From contig JAIQFH010000003.1 of the NCBI GenBank assembly GCA_020073385.1, positions 62,001 to 126,000 of the forward strand: a stretch of DNA of 64,000 nucleotides. The letters are read 5' to 3'. The translations under genes and the position numbers were made by a program. The stretch comes from Terriglobia bacterium (GTDB lineage Bacteria; Acidobacteriota; Terriglobia; Terriglobales; Acidobacteriaceae). Below, in pieces: positions 54,608-63,958 of the stretch (the first letter of the stretch is position 1; the number at the start of each line of letters is the position of its first letter). The notes beneath the pieces are model-generated. The model saw only the letters and a list, made by a program, of their open reading frames with translations, ran no database searches and was not told the DNA's origin.

Positions 54608-56230
54608 ATGATTCGTTTGTACTGGTCCCACTTCAGATTCGACCGTCTCAGCCGACGTGCGCTGTTAGCCGTGGGCGCGATTCTGCTTTCTCTCTCTGCG
54701 TTAGCTCAAGAGCCTGCACCGACAAGCTTGCGCGGCGTCGTTCGAGAGGCCAACGGAAAAGCGGTCGCAGAGGCCTCCATCCTCTTGCGCAACAAAGACT
54801 CCACGGACAGCTTCCTCGTCCACACGGATGCGCAGGGGAGCTACTCCTTTACTCAATTGCCGGGAGGTGTCTATAGTCTGCAGGCCACAAAAGATGGATA
54901 CGCCGCCGCTCAGGTCCCAGCGGTATTTTTCAGGCCGAAAGAATCCAAAATCGTCGATCTAACCCTCTCACCCCTGGTAAGCCCAGGATCGGCGACTTCT
55001 GCTCCGCAATTCTTTGATCAGCCACAATTCACGGTGGCCGGTGTCACCGACGCGACGAATCTCGGTGGCCACGGTTCCGACACGGTTGTGCGCGACCGGA
55101 ATTCGCTGGCTAAGGACACAGTCTCTCTCGGAGAAACTACCGTCAAGGCGCCATCCGACGGGGCGCGCGAAGCGTCGCTCAGGAAACTTGTAGAGCGACA
55201 ACCGGCCGACTTTGCTGCCAACCATCAACTGGGTCAGTTGCTTATCGCCAGCGGCAGAGCCCGCGAAGCAATTCCTTTTCTCGGCCGCGCCGCTGCCAAG
55301 GACCCCGCCAATTATGAGAATGCCTACGACCTGGCACTGGCAAACGCCGAGGCCGGCAACTACAGCGTCGCCCGAGATGAAGCAACGAAGTTGCTGGCAA
55401 CTCACGAGCAAGCGGATGTGCATCATCTTCTTGGGGATGTCGACGAAAAACTAGGAGACTCCCTGGAAGCGGTCCGGCACTATCAACGCGCCGCTGAGTT
55501 AGATCCCAGCGAATCGCATTTGTTCGATTGGGGCGCGGAGTTGCTTTTGCATCACGCGCCCGAACCGGCCATGGAAGTGTTCTCGAAGGGGAACCGCCTT
55601 TTTCCTGGCTCGGAACGGATTCTCCTCGGACTCGGAGCTACGTCGTTCGCGCGCGGCGTTTACGACGAGGCGGTCCAATGGACCTGCCGCGCGTCGGATC
55701 TGAATCCGAACGATCCCGTCCCTTACCAGTTTCTCGGGAAGATAGAACTGGCTGAGAATAAACCAACCACTGATCTCGTGGAGAAACTCCACCGCTTCCT
55801 CACGCTGCAGCCGCAAAGCGCCGACGCGAACTACTACTATGCGCTCGGGCTATGGAAATTCCGGAAGGCTGCGCATGACAAGGAAAGCGTTGCGCAAGTG
55901 GAATCTCTCCTGAAAGCTGCGATCCAGATCAACCCGAAACACGCTGCCGCCGCCCTCCAACTGGGAATTGTTCACTCAGAGCAGGGAGCATATAGCGAAG
56001 CGATTTCCGATTACCGAAAGGCCCTCGACGCCGATCCTGGGATGGAAGAAGCGCACTATCGTTTAGCGCAGGCATATCGCCACATTGGAGACTCCGAAAA
56101 GGTGAAAGAGGAACTGCGTCTCTATGGCCAACTGGCCAAAGAATCGGCGCAGAAGCAAGAGCAGGAGCGCCACCAGATCAAACAATTTGTCTATACTCTG
56201 CGTGACCAGTCCGCGCCGCAGGTCCACTGA
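54608..56230 (+). CDS. Exported carboxypeptidase-regulatory-like + TPR protein
   Basis: 540 residues. Membrane or signal segment LLAVGAILLSLSALAQ near residue 20-35, then a transthyretin-like/CarboxypepD_reg domain (SLRGVVREANGKAVAEASILLRN, THDAQGSYSFTQLPGGVYSLQATKDGY). From about 190 there are ten or so TPR units (ADFAANHQLGQLLIASGRAREAI, EQADVHHLLGDVDEKLGDSL, KHAAAALQLGIVHSEQGAYSEAI, MEEAHYRLAQAYRHIGDSEKV). Likely a periplasmic scaffold. No catalytic motif. Homologues of this design are common in acidobacteria. Confidence 0.85.
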   Translation: MIRLYWSHFRFDRLSRRALLAVGAILLSLSALAQEPAPTSLRGVVREANGKAVAEASILLRNKDSTDSFLVHTDAQGSYSFTQLPGGVYSLQATKDGYAAAQVPAVFFRPKESKIVDLTLSPLVSPGSATSAPQFFDQPQFTVAGVTDATNLGGHGSDTVVRDRNSLAKDTVSLGETTVKAPSDGAREASLRKLVERQPADFAANHQLGQLLIASGRAREAIPFLGRAAAKDPANYENAYDLALANAEAGNYSVARDEATKLLATHEQADVHHLLGDVDEKLGDSLEAVRHYQRAAELDPSESHLFDWGAELLLHHAPEPAMEVFSKGNRLFPGSERILLGLGATSFARGVYDEAVQWTCRASDLNPNDPVPYQFLGKIELAENKPTTDLVEKLHRFLTLQPQSADANYYYALGLWKFRKAAHDKESVAQVESLLKAAIQINPKHAAAALQLGIVHSEQGAYSEAISDYRKALDADPGMEEAHYRLAQAYRHIGDSEKVKEELRLYGQLAKESAQKQEQERHQIKQFVYTLRDQSAPQVH

Positions 56231-56323
56231 TACCGGCCGCAGACTTGTACTGAACTGCCGACAGTGTATAATCCCGCCCCGTGGATCTGTGGGAAGTTCC
56301 CAACTCAACCCCTGCGAGGAATG

Positions 56324-56434
56324 ATGCCGGAAACCCGGGAAGATAATTCGCCCAGCCGTGTTGCTACCTACTTCGTGTTTGGATTTCTGCTTGCTGCGAT
56401 TCTAGAAACGATGATCGCGACTCTGGGAAGATAA
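56324..56434 (+). CDS. Small single-pass membrane protein (36 aa)
   Basis: ATG 56324 (or ATG 56321), with GAGGA immediately upstream of 56321, encodes MPETREDNSPSRVATYF followed by the hydrophobic segment VFGFLLAAILETMIATLG. One predicted transmembrane helix. Good ribosome site and sensible design, but too short for firm support; lies between the TPR gene and the DUF507 pair. Confidence 0.4.
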   Translation: MPETREDNSPSRVATYFVFGFLLAAILETMIATLGR

Positions 56435-56693
56435 ACGCCCATCAGAACTACACCTGGTTACTTGGTCCCATAAATCGGGTTGCTTGACCTAAGGCTTTTC
56501 CCTCAGGGGCTGAAGCCCGCGTCTTTTCTGGCTTTTTACGGCGCGGCTGAAAGCCGCGCCCTTTCAAAAAGAGACAATTTCCAGTCTCCGTCGGTCCGGG
56601 GGCGCAGCGCGTCTTGCTGCGCCTCCGCGGCGCCCTGTGTTACACTTCATAATTCAAAACAAAAGAGTTGCACGCAGCACTCTCAACCCATAC
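56435..56693. other. Intergenic region holding palindromic repeats
   Basis: 259 bp before the DUF507 genes, with the GGCTGAAGCC-type palindromes described next and no convincing gene. Confidence 0.5.
56507..56560. repeat. Two REP-like palindromes (GGGCTGAAGCCC and GGCGCGGCTGAAAGCCGCGCC)
   Basis: 56507-56518: gggct/agccc hairpin with loop ga. 56540-56560: perfect 9-bp stem ggcgcggct/agccgcgcc, loop gaa, followed by ctttc. The shared core GGCTGAA(A)GCC suggests one dispersed family, or it serves as a bidirectional terminator. Confidence 0.6.
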
Positions 56694-56972
56694 ATGCTTT
56701 TTTCCAAGGAATATGTGGGCTATTTGGCCCGCGAAGTTACCAAAAAACTGATAGCAGGCAAACTCATCGAGACCGCGGCCGTCCCTGCGGTGACTGAGCG
56801 CGTTCATGCCGCCCTGCTTGAGGAACTCTCCCTCGAAGACCGCATCAATGACGAAGTCCGCGTCATTCTTGAGGCCTACTCGGACGAGATGCGCAACACT
56901 GGTGCCAACTATCAGGAGATGTTCCGCAAGGTGAAAACCGAACTCGTGCGCAAATACAAGGCGGTGCTGTGA
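56694..56972 (+). CDS. DUF507 family protein (first of tandem pair)
   Basis: 92 residues from ATG 56694 (MLFSKEYVGYLAREVTKKLIAGKLIE); an upstream start would add unrelated residues. The rest (VTERVHAALLEELSLEDRINDEVRVILEAYSDEMRNTGANYQEMFRKVKTELVRKYKAVL) matches the all-helical DUF507 family of about 90 residues found in acidobacteria, aquificae and delta-like groups; function unknown. Its stop overlaps the GTG of the next copy by 4 bp. Confidence 0.88.
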   Translation: MLFSKEYVGYLAREVTKKLIAGKLIETAAVPAVTERVHAALLEELSLEDRINDEVRVILEAYSDEMRNTGANYQEMFRKVKTELVRKYKAVL

Positions 56973-57244
56973 GACTCAGCCGCGACAAGGTGAACGTATT
57001 GGCCCGCGCCGTCTCGGACGTTCTCAAGCAGATGGACGAGGTGGAGTTCATCGAAGATCCGAACACCATCCGCCAGGAAACCCGGAAGATTCTTGAAGAG
57101 TTGTTGAATCAGGAAGCAAGGATCGATCTCGCGGCCCGGGCAAAAATCGACACCCAGAAGCGAACCATTCTCGAAGGCTCGCAGGAATGGGACATTCTCT
57201 ACCGCAAGTATTACAACGAGGAAGTAAAGAAGTTCGGCGTATAA
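56969..57244 (+). CDS. DUF507 family protein (second of tandem pair)
   Basis: 91 residues from GTG 56969. RLSRDKVNVLARAVSDVLKQMDEVEFIEDPNTIRQETRKILEELLNQEARIDLAARAKIDTQKRTILEGSQEWDILYRKYYNEEVKKFGV has the DUF507 pattern with the conserved EGSQEWDILYRKYYNEE tail, which the first copy lacks. The pair overlaps by 4 bp and probably forms a heterodimer; this is inferred from the overlap and length only. Confidence 0.9.
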   Translation: MRLSRDKVNVLARAVSDVLKQMDEVEFIEDPNTIRQETRKILEELLNQEARIDLAARAKIDTQKRTILEGSQEWDILYRKYYNEEVKKFGV

Positions 57245-57280
57245 CTCTCTCTTCTACGCCCCTTCCTCAGAGGTAACGGG

Positions 57281-58357
57281 TTGGCCAGTTCCATCCTCCA
57301 GGTTGAATCCATCGTGAAGCGGGCCGCCCAGCAGGCGGGCTTTGAGCTTGCAGGCATTGCTCCGGCCGCCGATTCCCCCGAACTGCAATCCTTTCCTGAG
57401 TGGATCGCCGCCGGTCATGCCGGCGAAATGAAGTACATGGAAGCCCGCGACGAGCAGGGCTCGCTCAAGCGGGCCTCGCTTTCTCGCGTGGCTCCTTGGG
57501 CCCGCAGTGTTGTGGTCTGCGCCATCAACTACAACACCGATCATCCTTACTCGACCGAAGTGCAGGATCCTGACCGCGGTTGGATCTCGCGCTATGCCTG
57601 GAGTCGCGAGGATTACCACGGGGCCGTGTTACGTCGCCTCCAGCAGGTCGAAGCTGCCCTGCATGAGGCTGTGGAGGAGTCAGCGCCGCAGTTGATCACT
57701 CGCAGCTACGTCGACACGGGCCCGATTGTCGAACGGGTCTTCGCGAAGTACGCGGGCGTCGGGTGGATCGGCAAGAACACCTGCATCATCAATCAGAAGA
57801 TCGGCTCATGGCTTTTTCTCGGCGTAATCCTGACATCGCTCGATTTGACGCCGGATGTGCCCGCGCCTGACCGTTGTGGTACCTGCACACGCTGCATCGA
57901 GGCTTGTCCCACAGATGCGATTCTTGCTCCGTACCAACTTGATGCGAACCGATGCATCTCCTACCTCACGATTGAAAAGCGGGGCTCGATCCCTGAGGAA
58001 CTCCGTGCGGGCATCGGACGGCACGTTTTCGGGTGCGATATTTGTCAGGATGTCTGCCCATGGAATCGTAAAGCTCCTGCAACGAGTGCACCGGAATTCT
58101 CTGCTCGAGAAGGTTTGGTGAACCCCGCCCTCGATTGGCTTGCCGAAATGTCGGCCGAAGGATTTCGGGAGACATTCCGTGGTTCCCCGATCCGGCGCGC
58201 CAAGCGTTCCGGTCTCCGCCGCAACGCTGTACTCGCGATGGGGAACAGCGGAAACGGTCAGTTTTTGCAGCTTCTCAAAGAACTCGTTATTGATGAGGAC
58301 GAGTCCGTCGCTGAAAGCGCGATTTGGGCGATGGAGCGATTACGCAACCTGTTATAA
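57281..58357 (+). CDS. queG: Epoxyqueuosine reductase
   Basis: 358 residues from TTG 57281 after AGAGG. The N-terminal cobalamin-binding part (GFELAGIAPAADSPELQSFPEWI, GHAGEMKYMEAR, ARSVVVCAINYN, SRYAWSREDYH) and two 4Fe-4S cysteine motifs (CGTCTRCIEACP and CDICQDVCPWNR) identify QueG, which reduces epoxyqueuosine to queuosine in tRNA. The C-terminal HEAT-like part (RSGLRRNAVLAMGNSGNGQF, SVAESAIWAMERL) is typical of the long form. Upstream DUF507 genes point the same way with 36 bp between. Confidence 0.96.
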   Translation: MASSILQVESIVKRAAQQAGFELAGIAPAADSPELQSFPEWIAAGHAGEMKYMEARDEQGSLKRASLSRVAPWARSVVVCAINYNTDHPYSTEVQDPDRGWISRYAWSREDYHGAVLRRLQQVEAALHEAVEESAPQLITRSYVDTGPIVERVFAKYAGVGWIGKNTCIINQKIGSWLFLGVILTSLDLTPDVPAPDRCGTCTRCIEACPTDAILAPYQLDANRCISYLTIEKRGSIPEELRAGIGRHVFGCDICQDVCPWNRKAPATSAPEFSAREGLVNPALDWLAEMSAEGFRETFRGSPIRRAKRSGLRRNAVLAMGNSGNGQFLQLLKELVIDEDESVAESAIWAMERLRNLL

Positions 58358-58509
58358 ACACTGCTTAAAAAGGCACCATGTTCGCTATATCTTCGCTATT
58401 TTACACCTACTGGGTTTCGAACTTCCGTAACTGGTTTTTCAGCAACCGCACAACTAATCTTCCGCTAAGGGGTTCTAACTAAGCGAGTTAGACCAAAGAG
58501 CCGTCGCCT

Positions 58510-59880
58510 ATGAAGTCACGTCGTATCCGAATACTGAGCCGCGCCGCAGCGATGGTCATCGCGCTGATGATGACATGCTCGGCCTTCGCGGGTTCTTCTG
58601 CCACACTGCTCCTCGAAGAACCATATGGCAGGCTGGGCTTCTTCACTGCAACCGGCCATGCCGCTGTGTATCTGTCCGGGGTTTGCGCTGAGACGCCTGT
58701 GGTCCTTCGTCCCTGTGTTCCGGGGGAAACTGGCGTCGTTATCAGTCGCTACGACGGTGTCGGCAAGTATGACTGGGTGGCGATTCCCCTGATCCCGTAT
58801 CTGTACGCTGTCGAGCGTCCGGAAGATATCCCGCTGTTCGCCGACGCGAAGATGACCGCGTTTCTCCGGGACCGCTACCGCCGCAAGTATCTGGAGGCAA
58901 TTGCTCCTGACGTCAGAAGCGGGGAGACTCCAGGCGGTAATTGGTACGAGCTCATTGGCTCATCCTACGATCGTACGATTTACGGCTTTGAGATCGAGAC
59001 GACTCGGGAGCAAGACCTCGCGCTCATTCAAAAGCTGAATTCGTCACGGAACATTTCTCATTTTCATACCGTCTCGCGCAACTGCGCCGATTTCGCGAAA
59101 GACATCATCAACTTTTATTTCCCAAAGGCGCTGCACCGCAGCGTGTTCGCCGACGTCGGCATCACTACGCCGAAGCAGATGGCGAAAACCATGATCAAGT
59201 TCAGCGTCCGGCACCCGGAGATTCCGTTCTCGCGTATCGTGATCGCTCAGGTTCCGGGCAGCATGTCCCGCAGCACGACCGCGCATGGAGTGGTTGAATC
59301 GTTCTTCAAGTCGAAGAAATACATCGTTCCGAGCGCTGTGGCGAGCCCGATCTTCGCCGGTTGCGTAGCCGGCGTCTACTTCACAACCGGAGCGCGCCAC
59401 TTCGAGCCAGCCCGCAATGCGAACATCTTTATCGCCGGTCGCGCGGCTGAGTCGCAGGTCGACCGTGAGGACATCAAGGCTTATCAGTCGCAGCTCAAGC
59501 ACTATCTGGCCGGTGCTTACCCGGAGACCTCGGCAGAGCACGTCGAGAAGGATTGGGCAAAGCTGCAATCGAAGGCACAACCTGCCATCGATTCGCAGGG
59601 GCATCCGATTCTCGAGATGCAGGTTGGCGAAAAGTTTGTCCGAGTGGGCGCTTCTGCCAGCAACATCATGAATGGCGATGCTCCGCCTGAACTGGTGCGC
59701 CAGTTGCTTGAGGCAAGACTAGGATCGGAATTGCGTCATCCGTCGCCCCACACCATCTCTGAAAGCGAAGTGGATCGCGATTGGAGCCTGCTCCAGAGAG
59801 CGGTGTCCGAACGCGATTCGAGCCTCACGTCCCGCTCTACGAGCCTGGACGCCAGCGCTATTCACGGAAATCGACAATAA
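58510..59880 (+). CDS. Exported protein with a permuted NlpC/P60-like (papain-fold) domain
   Basis: 456 residues with signal peptide (IRILSRAAAMVIALMMTCSAFAG). Residues about 45-215 contain TGHAAVYLSGVC (His) and later FHTVSRNCADFAKDIIN (Cys), the reversed His-then-Cys order of permuted papain-fold peptidases/amidases such as the YiiX and LRAT-like groups. GNWYELIGSSYDRTIYGFEIE fits the family core. The C-terminal half is helical and unassigned. Might act on cell wall or lipids; no cognate partner nearby. Confidence 0.6.
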   Translation: MKSRRIRILSRAAAMVIALMMTCSAFAGSSATLLLEEPYGRLGFFTATGHAAVYLSGVCAETPVVLRPCVPGETGVVISRYDGVGKYDWVAIPLIPYLYAVERPEDIPLFADAKMTAFLRDRYRRKYLEAIAPDVRSGETPGGNWYELIGSSYDRTIYGFEIETTREQDLALIQKLNSSRNISHFHTVSRNCADFAKDIINFYFPKALHRSVFADVGITTPKQMAKTMIKFSVRHPEIPFSRIVIAQVPGSMSRSTTAHGVVESFFKSKKYIVPSAVASPIFAGCVAGVYFTTGARHFEPARNANIFIAGRAAESQVDREDIKAYQSQLKHYLAGAYPETSAEHVEKDWAKLQSKAQPAIDSQGHPILEMQVGEKFVRVGASASNIMNGDAPPELVRQLLEARLGSELRHPSPHTISESEVDRDWSLLQRAVSERDSSLTSRSTSLDASAIHGNRQ

Positions 59881-59907
59881 ACCGCGGAGTCTCGCGAACG
59901 CTTCTGC

Positions 59908-60732
59908 CTAGTTTTCCTGTGGCGGATGGGGCGGCATGCCTGAGCCCGGAACCGGGGGTTGGCCCGGCCGCTGTTGTTGCTGCAATTGCATCTGCCGCTG
60001 CTGCATCTCCTGCAGCATTTGCTGCGGAGTCTTTACGCCCTGCGGCTGGTCTCCGGGAGCCTGTTGCTCAGCTTCGGCCGGCTGTTGATCGGCGTTTTCG
60101 TCTGCGTTGTTATTGTCGTCAGCGGATTCCGCCTCATTTGCCTCGGCTGCTGGTTCCGGCTCGGTGGGCTGATTTACCGCCTGGTTCTCGGGCGGAGGAG
60201 TGCCCGCCACAACCGGATTCGGCGTGATCTCCTGAGGACCGGTCTTGGCCACCAGCACGACACGCGTGAGAGCGGATTGGTCGGAAGGAGATCCCAGCAG
60301 GACGTAATTGAATCGGGACCCGTTTAGCAGGTCCGCCATCACTTCCCGGGCAGGTCCGGGCCCCAGATGGGTAACTACACGCTCCGGAGCCGCGGGAATC
60401 TCGATGTCAGCCCCTGTCTGTTTGCGGACCGCGCGCAAAATGTCCGCGAGCGTCGAGTTCGGCGCGAGGATGGTGAGTTGGTTATTCTCGTACGTCACTT
60501 GTGGTGGAACCGCGGCAATCGCATCCAGCGGCATCTGCTGGACTGGTCTTCCAGTTGGTCCAGAGGGCAGGGGTGGAGGCGGTTCGACTGGCTTCTTCTT
60601 GGCGCTCTTTCGATGCACCTGGGGCTTAGCTTGCGCCGCAGCATCGGCGAACGCCAGATCGGCAGCGCACACGAGCCCCGAGCTCAGGAGTACTGCGATC
60701 GCGATCTTTTTCAACTTCGATCCTGTGCTCAT
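59908..60732 (-). CDS. Exported STN-like (secretin/TonB short N-terminal) protein with Gln-rich tail
   Basis: 274 residues, signal peptide KKIAIAVLLSSGLVCAADLAFA. After a Pro-rich stretch, residues about 75-160 (QVTYENNQLTILAPNSTLADILRAVRKQTGADIEIPAAPERVVTHLGPGPAREVMADLLNGSRFNYVLLGSPSD) have the STN/secretin-N strand-helix pattern. The last 110 are low complexity with DNNNADENADQQPAE and QQRQMQLQQQQRPGQPP. Such domains bind partners in secretion or signalling; no secretin follows. AGGAAG lies upstream. Convergent with the gene before it. Confidence 0.65.
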   Translation of the reverse strand: MSTGSKLKKIAIAVLLSSGLVCAADLAFADAAAQAKPQVHRKSAKKKPVEPPPPLPSGPTGRPVQQMPLDAIAAVPPQVTYENNQLTILAPNSTLADILRAVRKQTGADIEIPAAPERVVTHLGPGPAREVMADLLNGSRFNYVLLGSPSDQSALTRVVLVAKTGPQEITPNPVVAGTPPPENQAVNQPTEPEPAAEANEAESADDNNNADENADQQPAEAEQQAPGDQPQGVKTPQQMLQEMQQRQMQLQQQQRPGQPPVPGSGMPPHPPQEN

Positions 60733-61016
60733 GACCTGACTTCCTAACCTATTTCCTCTCAGGACTCGGATTTCGGGGAATTTAACCGGTGGCGCCTTCC
60801 TATGATTTTAGCACCGGACGAGGAGCCGCCAAGAGTATCCCCGGTAATAGGAACGCGGGTCCTGGCGTTTCTTGCATGAAATGAGTTGGCGGACTACCGT
60901 CTAAGACGATTGCAGTCAACCATTTCAGGCGACACAATATCTTAATAACGGCCAACCAAGGCGCGCATCGTCCAAGCCAAGGCTGTGCAACTCTCTGAAA
61001 CAAAGGCAGGAATCTT
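60733..61016. other. Intergenic region between divergent exported-protein genes
   Basis: 284 bp with a T-rich stretch tatgattttagcacc (60800-60815); no gene or repeat recognised. Confidence 0.4.
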
Positions 61017-62033
61017 ATGGGACCGATCTCGCGGTGCTTCAAGGACCAGTTGTACTGCATGGCGATCGCTCTTCTGGCAATCCTGTCCGGGAATGCCCGT
61101 GCGCAGACCTGCCGGACGGCGAATGACATGGATCCCGCGCTACGGACCGCCATTACCAACGCGGGGCAGCGTTATTTTGCGATGGCCGTGAAGGGCGATA
61201 CGGTTTCCTTACGGCAAAGTGCCATCACTAGTCTGGCATCGGATTTCGGTGGAGTGCAAAACACGATCCAGGAGCACCAACCCGCCATGGCCGGAGCTCA
61301 GCCCAGTCTCAAGTCGTTTTTCCTGTTGAATGCGGAGGACGCTACCCCGAACCAGCGCGCCGAATTCTGGTGCGGCGTCTTCAACAAGAATGGACAGACA
61401 GCTAATAGCGCGGCCTTCTACCTCGATAACCTTCCGCCCGGAAAATACGCCGTCGTCCTGATCGACGCCAATTCGCCGAAAGGGCAAGTCATGTTCTCAG
61501 AGGTGTTACAGCAGGCTGGCAGCGACTGGAAATTGGGTGGACTCTATATCAAGTCCTCCCAGATCGCGGGACACGATAGCGACTGGTTTCTCGCCCAGGC
61601 TCGCCAGTACAAGGCCAAAGGCCAGATGCACAACGCGTGGTTCTATTACCGGGAAGCTCGCGATCTATCATCGCCACTCCCATTCATGACCACACTGGTT
61701 ACCGACAATCTCTACGACGAATCGGAGGCCGCGAAGCCAACAGATTTGCCGGCAGAGGGCAAGGCTGCTGATCTCATTTCAGGCACAACTTCATATAAGC
61801 TCAGGGCGATGTTTCCCCAAGTGGTGGGAAACGACCTAGACCTAATTGTGACTTACGAATCGGCCAATGTTTCCAATACGAATATCGCTTACCAAGACAA
61901 TGTAAACGTCATGAAGGCACTTCTTACGAAGTTCCCTGAAGTTCGTGATGCCTTTGCCGCCGTTCTTGCTCGCGCTGTGGACACTTCGGGCCGGGATTAT
62001 GGCACCTTGCTCGCGATGAAAGACATCAAGTAA
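61017..62033 (+). CDS. Exported hypothetical protein (338 aa)
   Basis: ATG 61017 with GGCAGGAAT just upstream. Signal peptide region MAIALLAILSGNARAQ near residues 15-30, then a helical N-terminal domain (PALRTAITNAGQRYFAMAVKGDTVSLRQSAITSLASDF), a central part with strands (YAVVLIDANSPKGQVMFSEVLQQAGSDWKLGGLYIKSSQIAGHDSDW) and helices (ARQYKAKGQMHNAWFYYREAR, a TPR-like unit). I recognise it only as a type common in acidobacteria, without a function. It is convergent with the LigD gene. Confidence 0.7.
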   Translation: MGPISRCFKDQLYCMAIALLAILSGNARAQTCRTANDMDPALRTAITNAGQRYFAMAVKGDTVSLRQSAITSLASDFGGVQNTIQEHQPAMAGAQPSLKSFFLLNAEDATPNQRAEFWCGVFNKNGQTANSAAFYLDNLPPGKYAVVLIDANSPKGQVMFSEVLQQAGSDWKLGGLYIKSSQIAGHDSDWFLAQARQYKAKGQMHNAWFYYREARDLSSPLPFMTTLVTDNLYDESEAAKPTDLPAEGKAADLISGTTSYKLRAMFPQVVGNDLDLIVTYESANVSNTNIAYQDNVNVMKALLTKFPEVRDAFAAVLARAVDTSGRDYGTLLAMKDIK

Positions 62034-62042
62034 GCCTTGTCT

Positions 62043-63956
62043 CTAGCCAGTTGAAGACTGGGCTGGGGTTTGATCGAACCCGCATTCCTTAGGATCTTTG
62101 TCGTCCCGTAATCCAAGAAATACAGGGGCCCGCAGCTTGGGGCCGCTCCCTGTGTTAGCACCTTCAGTCCACTCTGCATATTCGATCTCCGCCACAAGTT
62201 CCGGCTTGACCCAGCTCACTTTGCGCAGGGCCTCTACTTCTCCGTAGAACGGGTTCTTCTTGGTTTCGAGCTTCTTGAGGACTTTAGAAATCTCGGTCAA
62301 CAGCTTCTGGTCGAATCCGCTCCCCACCTGGCCAACGTGAATGAGTCGTTCTTGCTTGTCGTATAGCCCGAGCACTAGCGATCCGAAGTGTGCCCGGGTG
62401 CCCTCCGGTTCGGTAAAGCCGCCGATCACGCACTCCATGCGATGCCGGATTTTGATCTTGAGCCACTCGCGGCTGCGACGCTCTTCGTAGAAACTGTTCC
62501 GCTTCTTGGCCAGGATGCCTTCCAACTTCTTGTCGCGAGCAATCTCGAACAGCGCTTTTCCCTGCGCTTCATAATGATCCGAATAGCGCAGCGAATCTCC
62601 CGGCTCCAGAATCGAAGCCAACTTTTTCTTGCGTTCCTCCAGGGGCACCCGCCGCCAATCGTAGCCGTCGAGATACAGAACATCGAAGGCGTAATACAAC
62701 ACCGGAACGTCGGCTTTTTCCGCAGCCCGCTTCCCGCCGGGCCGAAATCCGGTACGCTGCTGCATCAGGCTGAATGATGCCCGCCCGTCGACGTCCAGCG
62801 CCACGACTTCTCCGTCCAGAATCGCCGTCTTCGCTTTGATGAACTCCGGCATGTCCTTCAGCTCCGGATACCGCGTCGTCAGCTCATTCTGATTCCGCGA
62901 GACGAGTCGCACCTTCCCGTTTTCGATGAAGGCAATCGCCCGGTATCCGTCCCATTTGATCTCAAACAACCAATCCGGATCGTCGAACGGTTTTTCAATC
63001 GACTCTGCCAGCATGGGATGGATCGTAGTCGGCATGGGCCGTTTCTGAGGAGCGTCTGCGGAGTTCGCTTGCGATACCGTTGATGTCGCGGAGGAGGTTG
63101 TATTGGTCTTCTCTGGTTTCGCAACTGGCGCGACTTTCTGAACAGCCGCAACTTGTGACGTACTCTTTGTCTTCGCGGTTGTCTTCCGCCTATTTTCGCT
63201 TTTCTCCGCGTCCTCTGCGTCGTTGTTCTCTGTGTTCTCCGCGGTGGTCTTCTGCTTTTTTTTTTGATCGAGCCGTGCCACGGCGTCGGCCAGCCAAGCC
63301 GCCTTCAATCTCCCGCGCCCAGCGGGACGGCTGCTCGTCCACTCCCGCGACCGAGCATCGCCCGCGATGTCATCCATGCTTCGCTTGCTGAGCACCGATT
63401 CGTCGATGTCGCCGGCGTCGTAACCTTCAACCACATACTCGTCGTGCTTCTTGATCATCAGCCATTCGTTGCCCTTGCTGCCGGGACGCCGACCCTTCAT
63501 CTTGATAAGCGCGAAATCTCCCTTGAGTCGCTTGCCATTAAGCCGAAATTTCAAATCGCCTTTGGCGAGCATCGCCACCGCGTCGGCCTCAGTTCCCGGA
63601 ACATATTTCCCATTCACCGGCACGGGCGAAAGAGGTGCCCACGTCCCCACGTCCCACACCATGACGCTGCCTGCGCCGTAGTTGCCCTCGGGAATGGTTC
63701 CCTCGAAGTCGAAGTAGGAAACTGGATGATCTTCCACGTGCATCGCCAGCCGCTTGTCGGCCGGATCGAGCGACGGCCCCTTTGGCACCGCCCACGATTT
63801 CAGTACCCCTTCCATCTCCAACCGAAAGTCATAGTGCAACCGCGTCGCATCATGCTTCTGTACGACGAAGCGATTCCCCTTCTTCTTCGCGACTTCCGGC
63901 GGAGGCTCGGGCGTGTCCTCAAACCGCCGTTTTCGCTTGTATTCCTCAAGAGCCAT
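62043..63956 (-). CDS. ligD: DNA ligase D, phosphoesterase + ligase form (no polymerase domain)
   Basis: 637 residues. Residues 20-200 are the 3'-phosphoesterase domain (NRFVVQKHDATRLHYDFRLEMEGVLKSWAVPKGPSLDP, HVEDHPVSYFDFEGTIPEGNYGAGSVMVWDVGTW). After a linker (about 230-305) the ATP-dependent ligase domain has the KxDG motif with nucleophilic Lys (FEIKWDGYRAIAF) and an OB-fold (RMECVIGGFTEPEG, GQVGSGF). The polymerase/primase domain of full LigD is absent. LigD works with Ku in non-homologous end joining; no ku gene is in the window. The linker is encoded by a repeat and a 10-A tract. Confidence 0.93.
   Translation of the reverse strand: MALEEYKRKRRFEDTPEPPPEVAKKKGNRFVVQKHDATRLHYDFRLEMEGVLKSWAVPKGPSLDPADKRLAMHVEDHPVSYFDFEGTIPEGNYGAGSVMVWDVGTWAPLSPVPVNGKYVPGTEADAVAMLAKGDLKFRLNGKRLKGDFALIKMKGRRPGSKGNEWLMIKKHDEYVVEGYDAGDIDESVLSKRSMDDIAGDARSREWTSSRPAGRGRLKAAWLADAVARLDQKKKQKTTAENTENNDAEDAEKSENRRKTTAKTKSTSQVAAVQKVAPVAKPEKTNTTSSATSTVSQANSADAPQKRPMPTTIHPMLAESIEKPFDDPDWLFEIKWDGYRAIAFIENGKVRLVSRNQNELTTRYPELKDMPEFIKAKTAILDGEVVALDVDGRASFSLMQQRTGFRPGGKRAAEKADVPVLYYAFDVLYLDGYDWRRVPLEERKKKLASILEPGDSLRYSDHYEAQGKALFEIARDKKLEGILAKKRNSFYEERRSREWLKIKIRHRMECVIGGFTEPEGTRAHFGSLVLGLYDKQERLIHVGQVGSGFDQKLLTEISKVLKKLETKKNPFYGEVEALRKVSWVKPELVAEIEYAEWTEGANTGSGPKLRAPVFLGLRDDKDPKECGFDQTPAQSSTG
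63201..63265 (-). repeat. Dispersed CTCTGTGTTCTCC-type repeat and poly-A tract inside ligD
   Basis: 63201-63253 holds ctccgcgtcctctgcgtc and ttctctgtgttctccgcggt, and 63256-63265 is ten T's (ten A's in the coding strand). The repeat is translated as the low-complexity stretch TTAENTENNDAEDAEKSENR between the two LigD domains. Confidence 0.65.
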
Positions 63957-63958
63957 GG

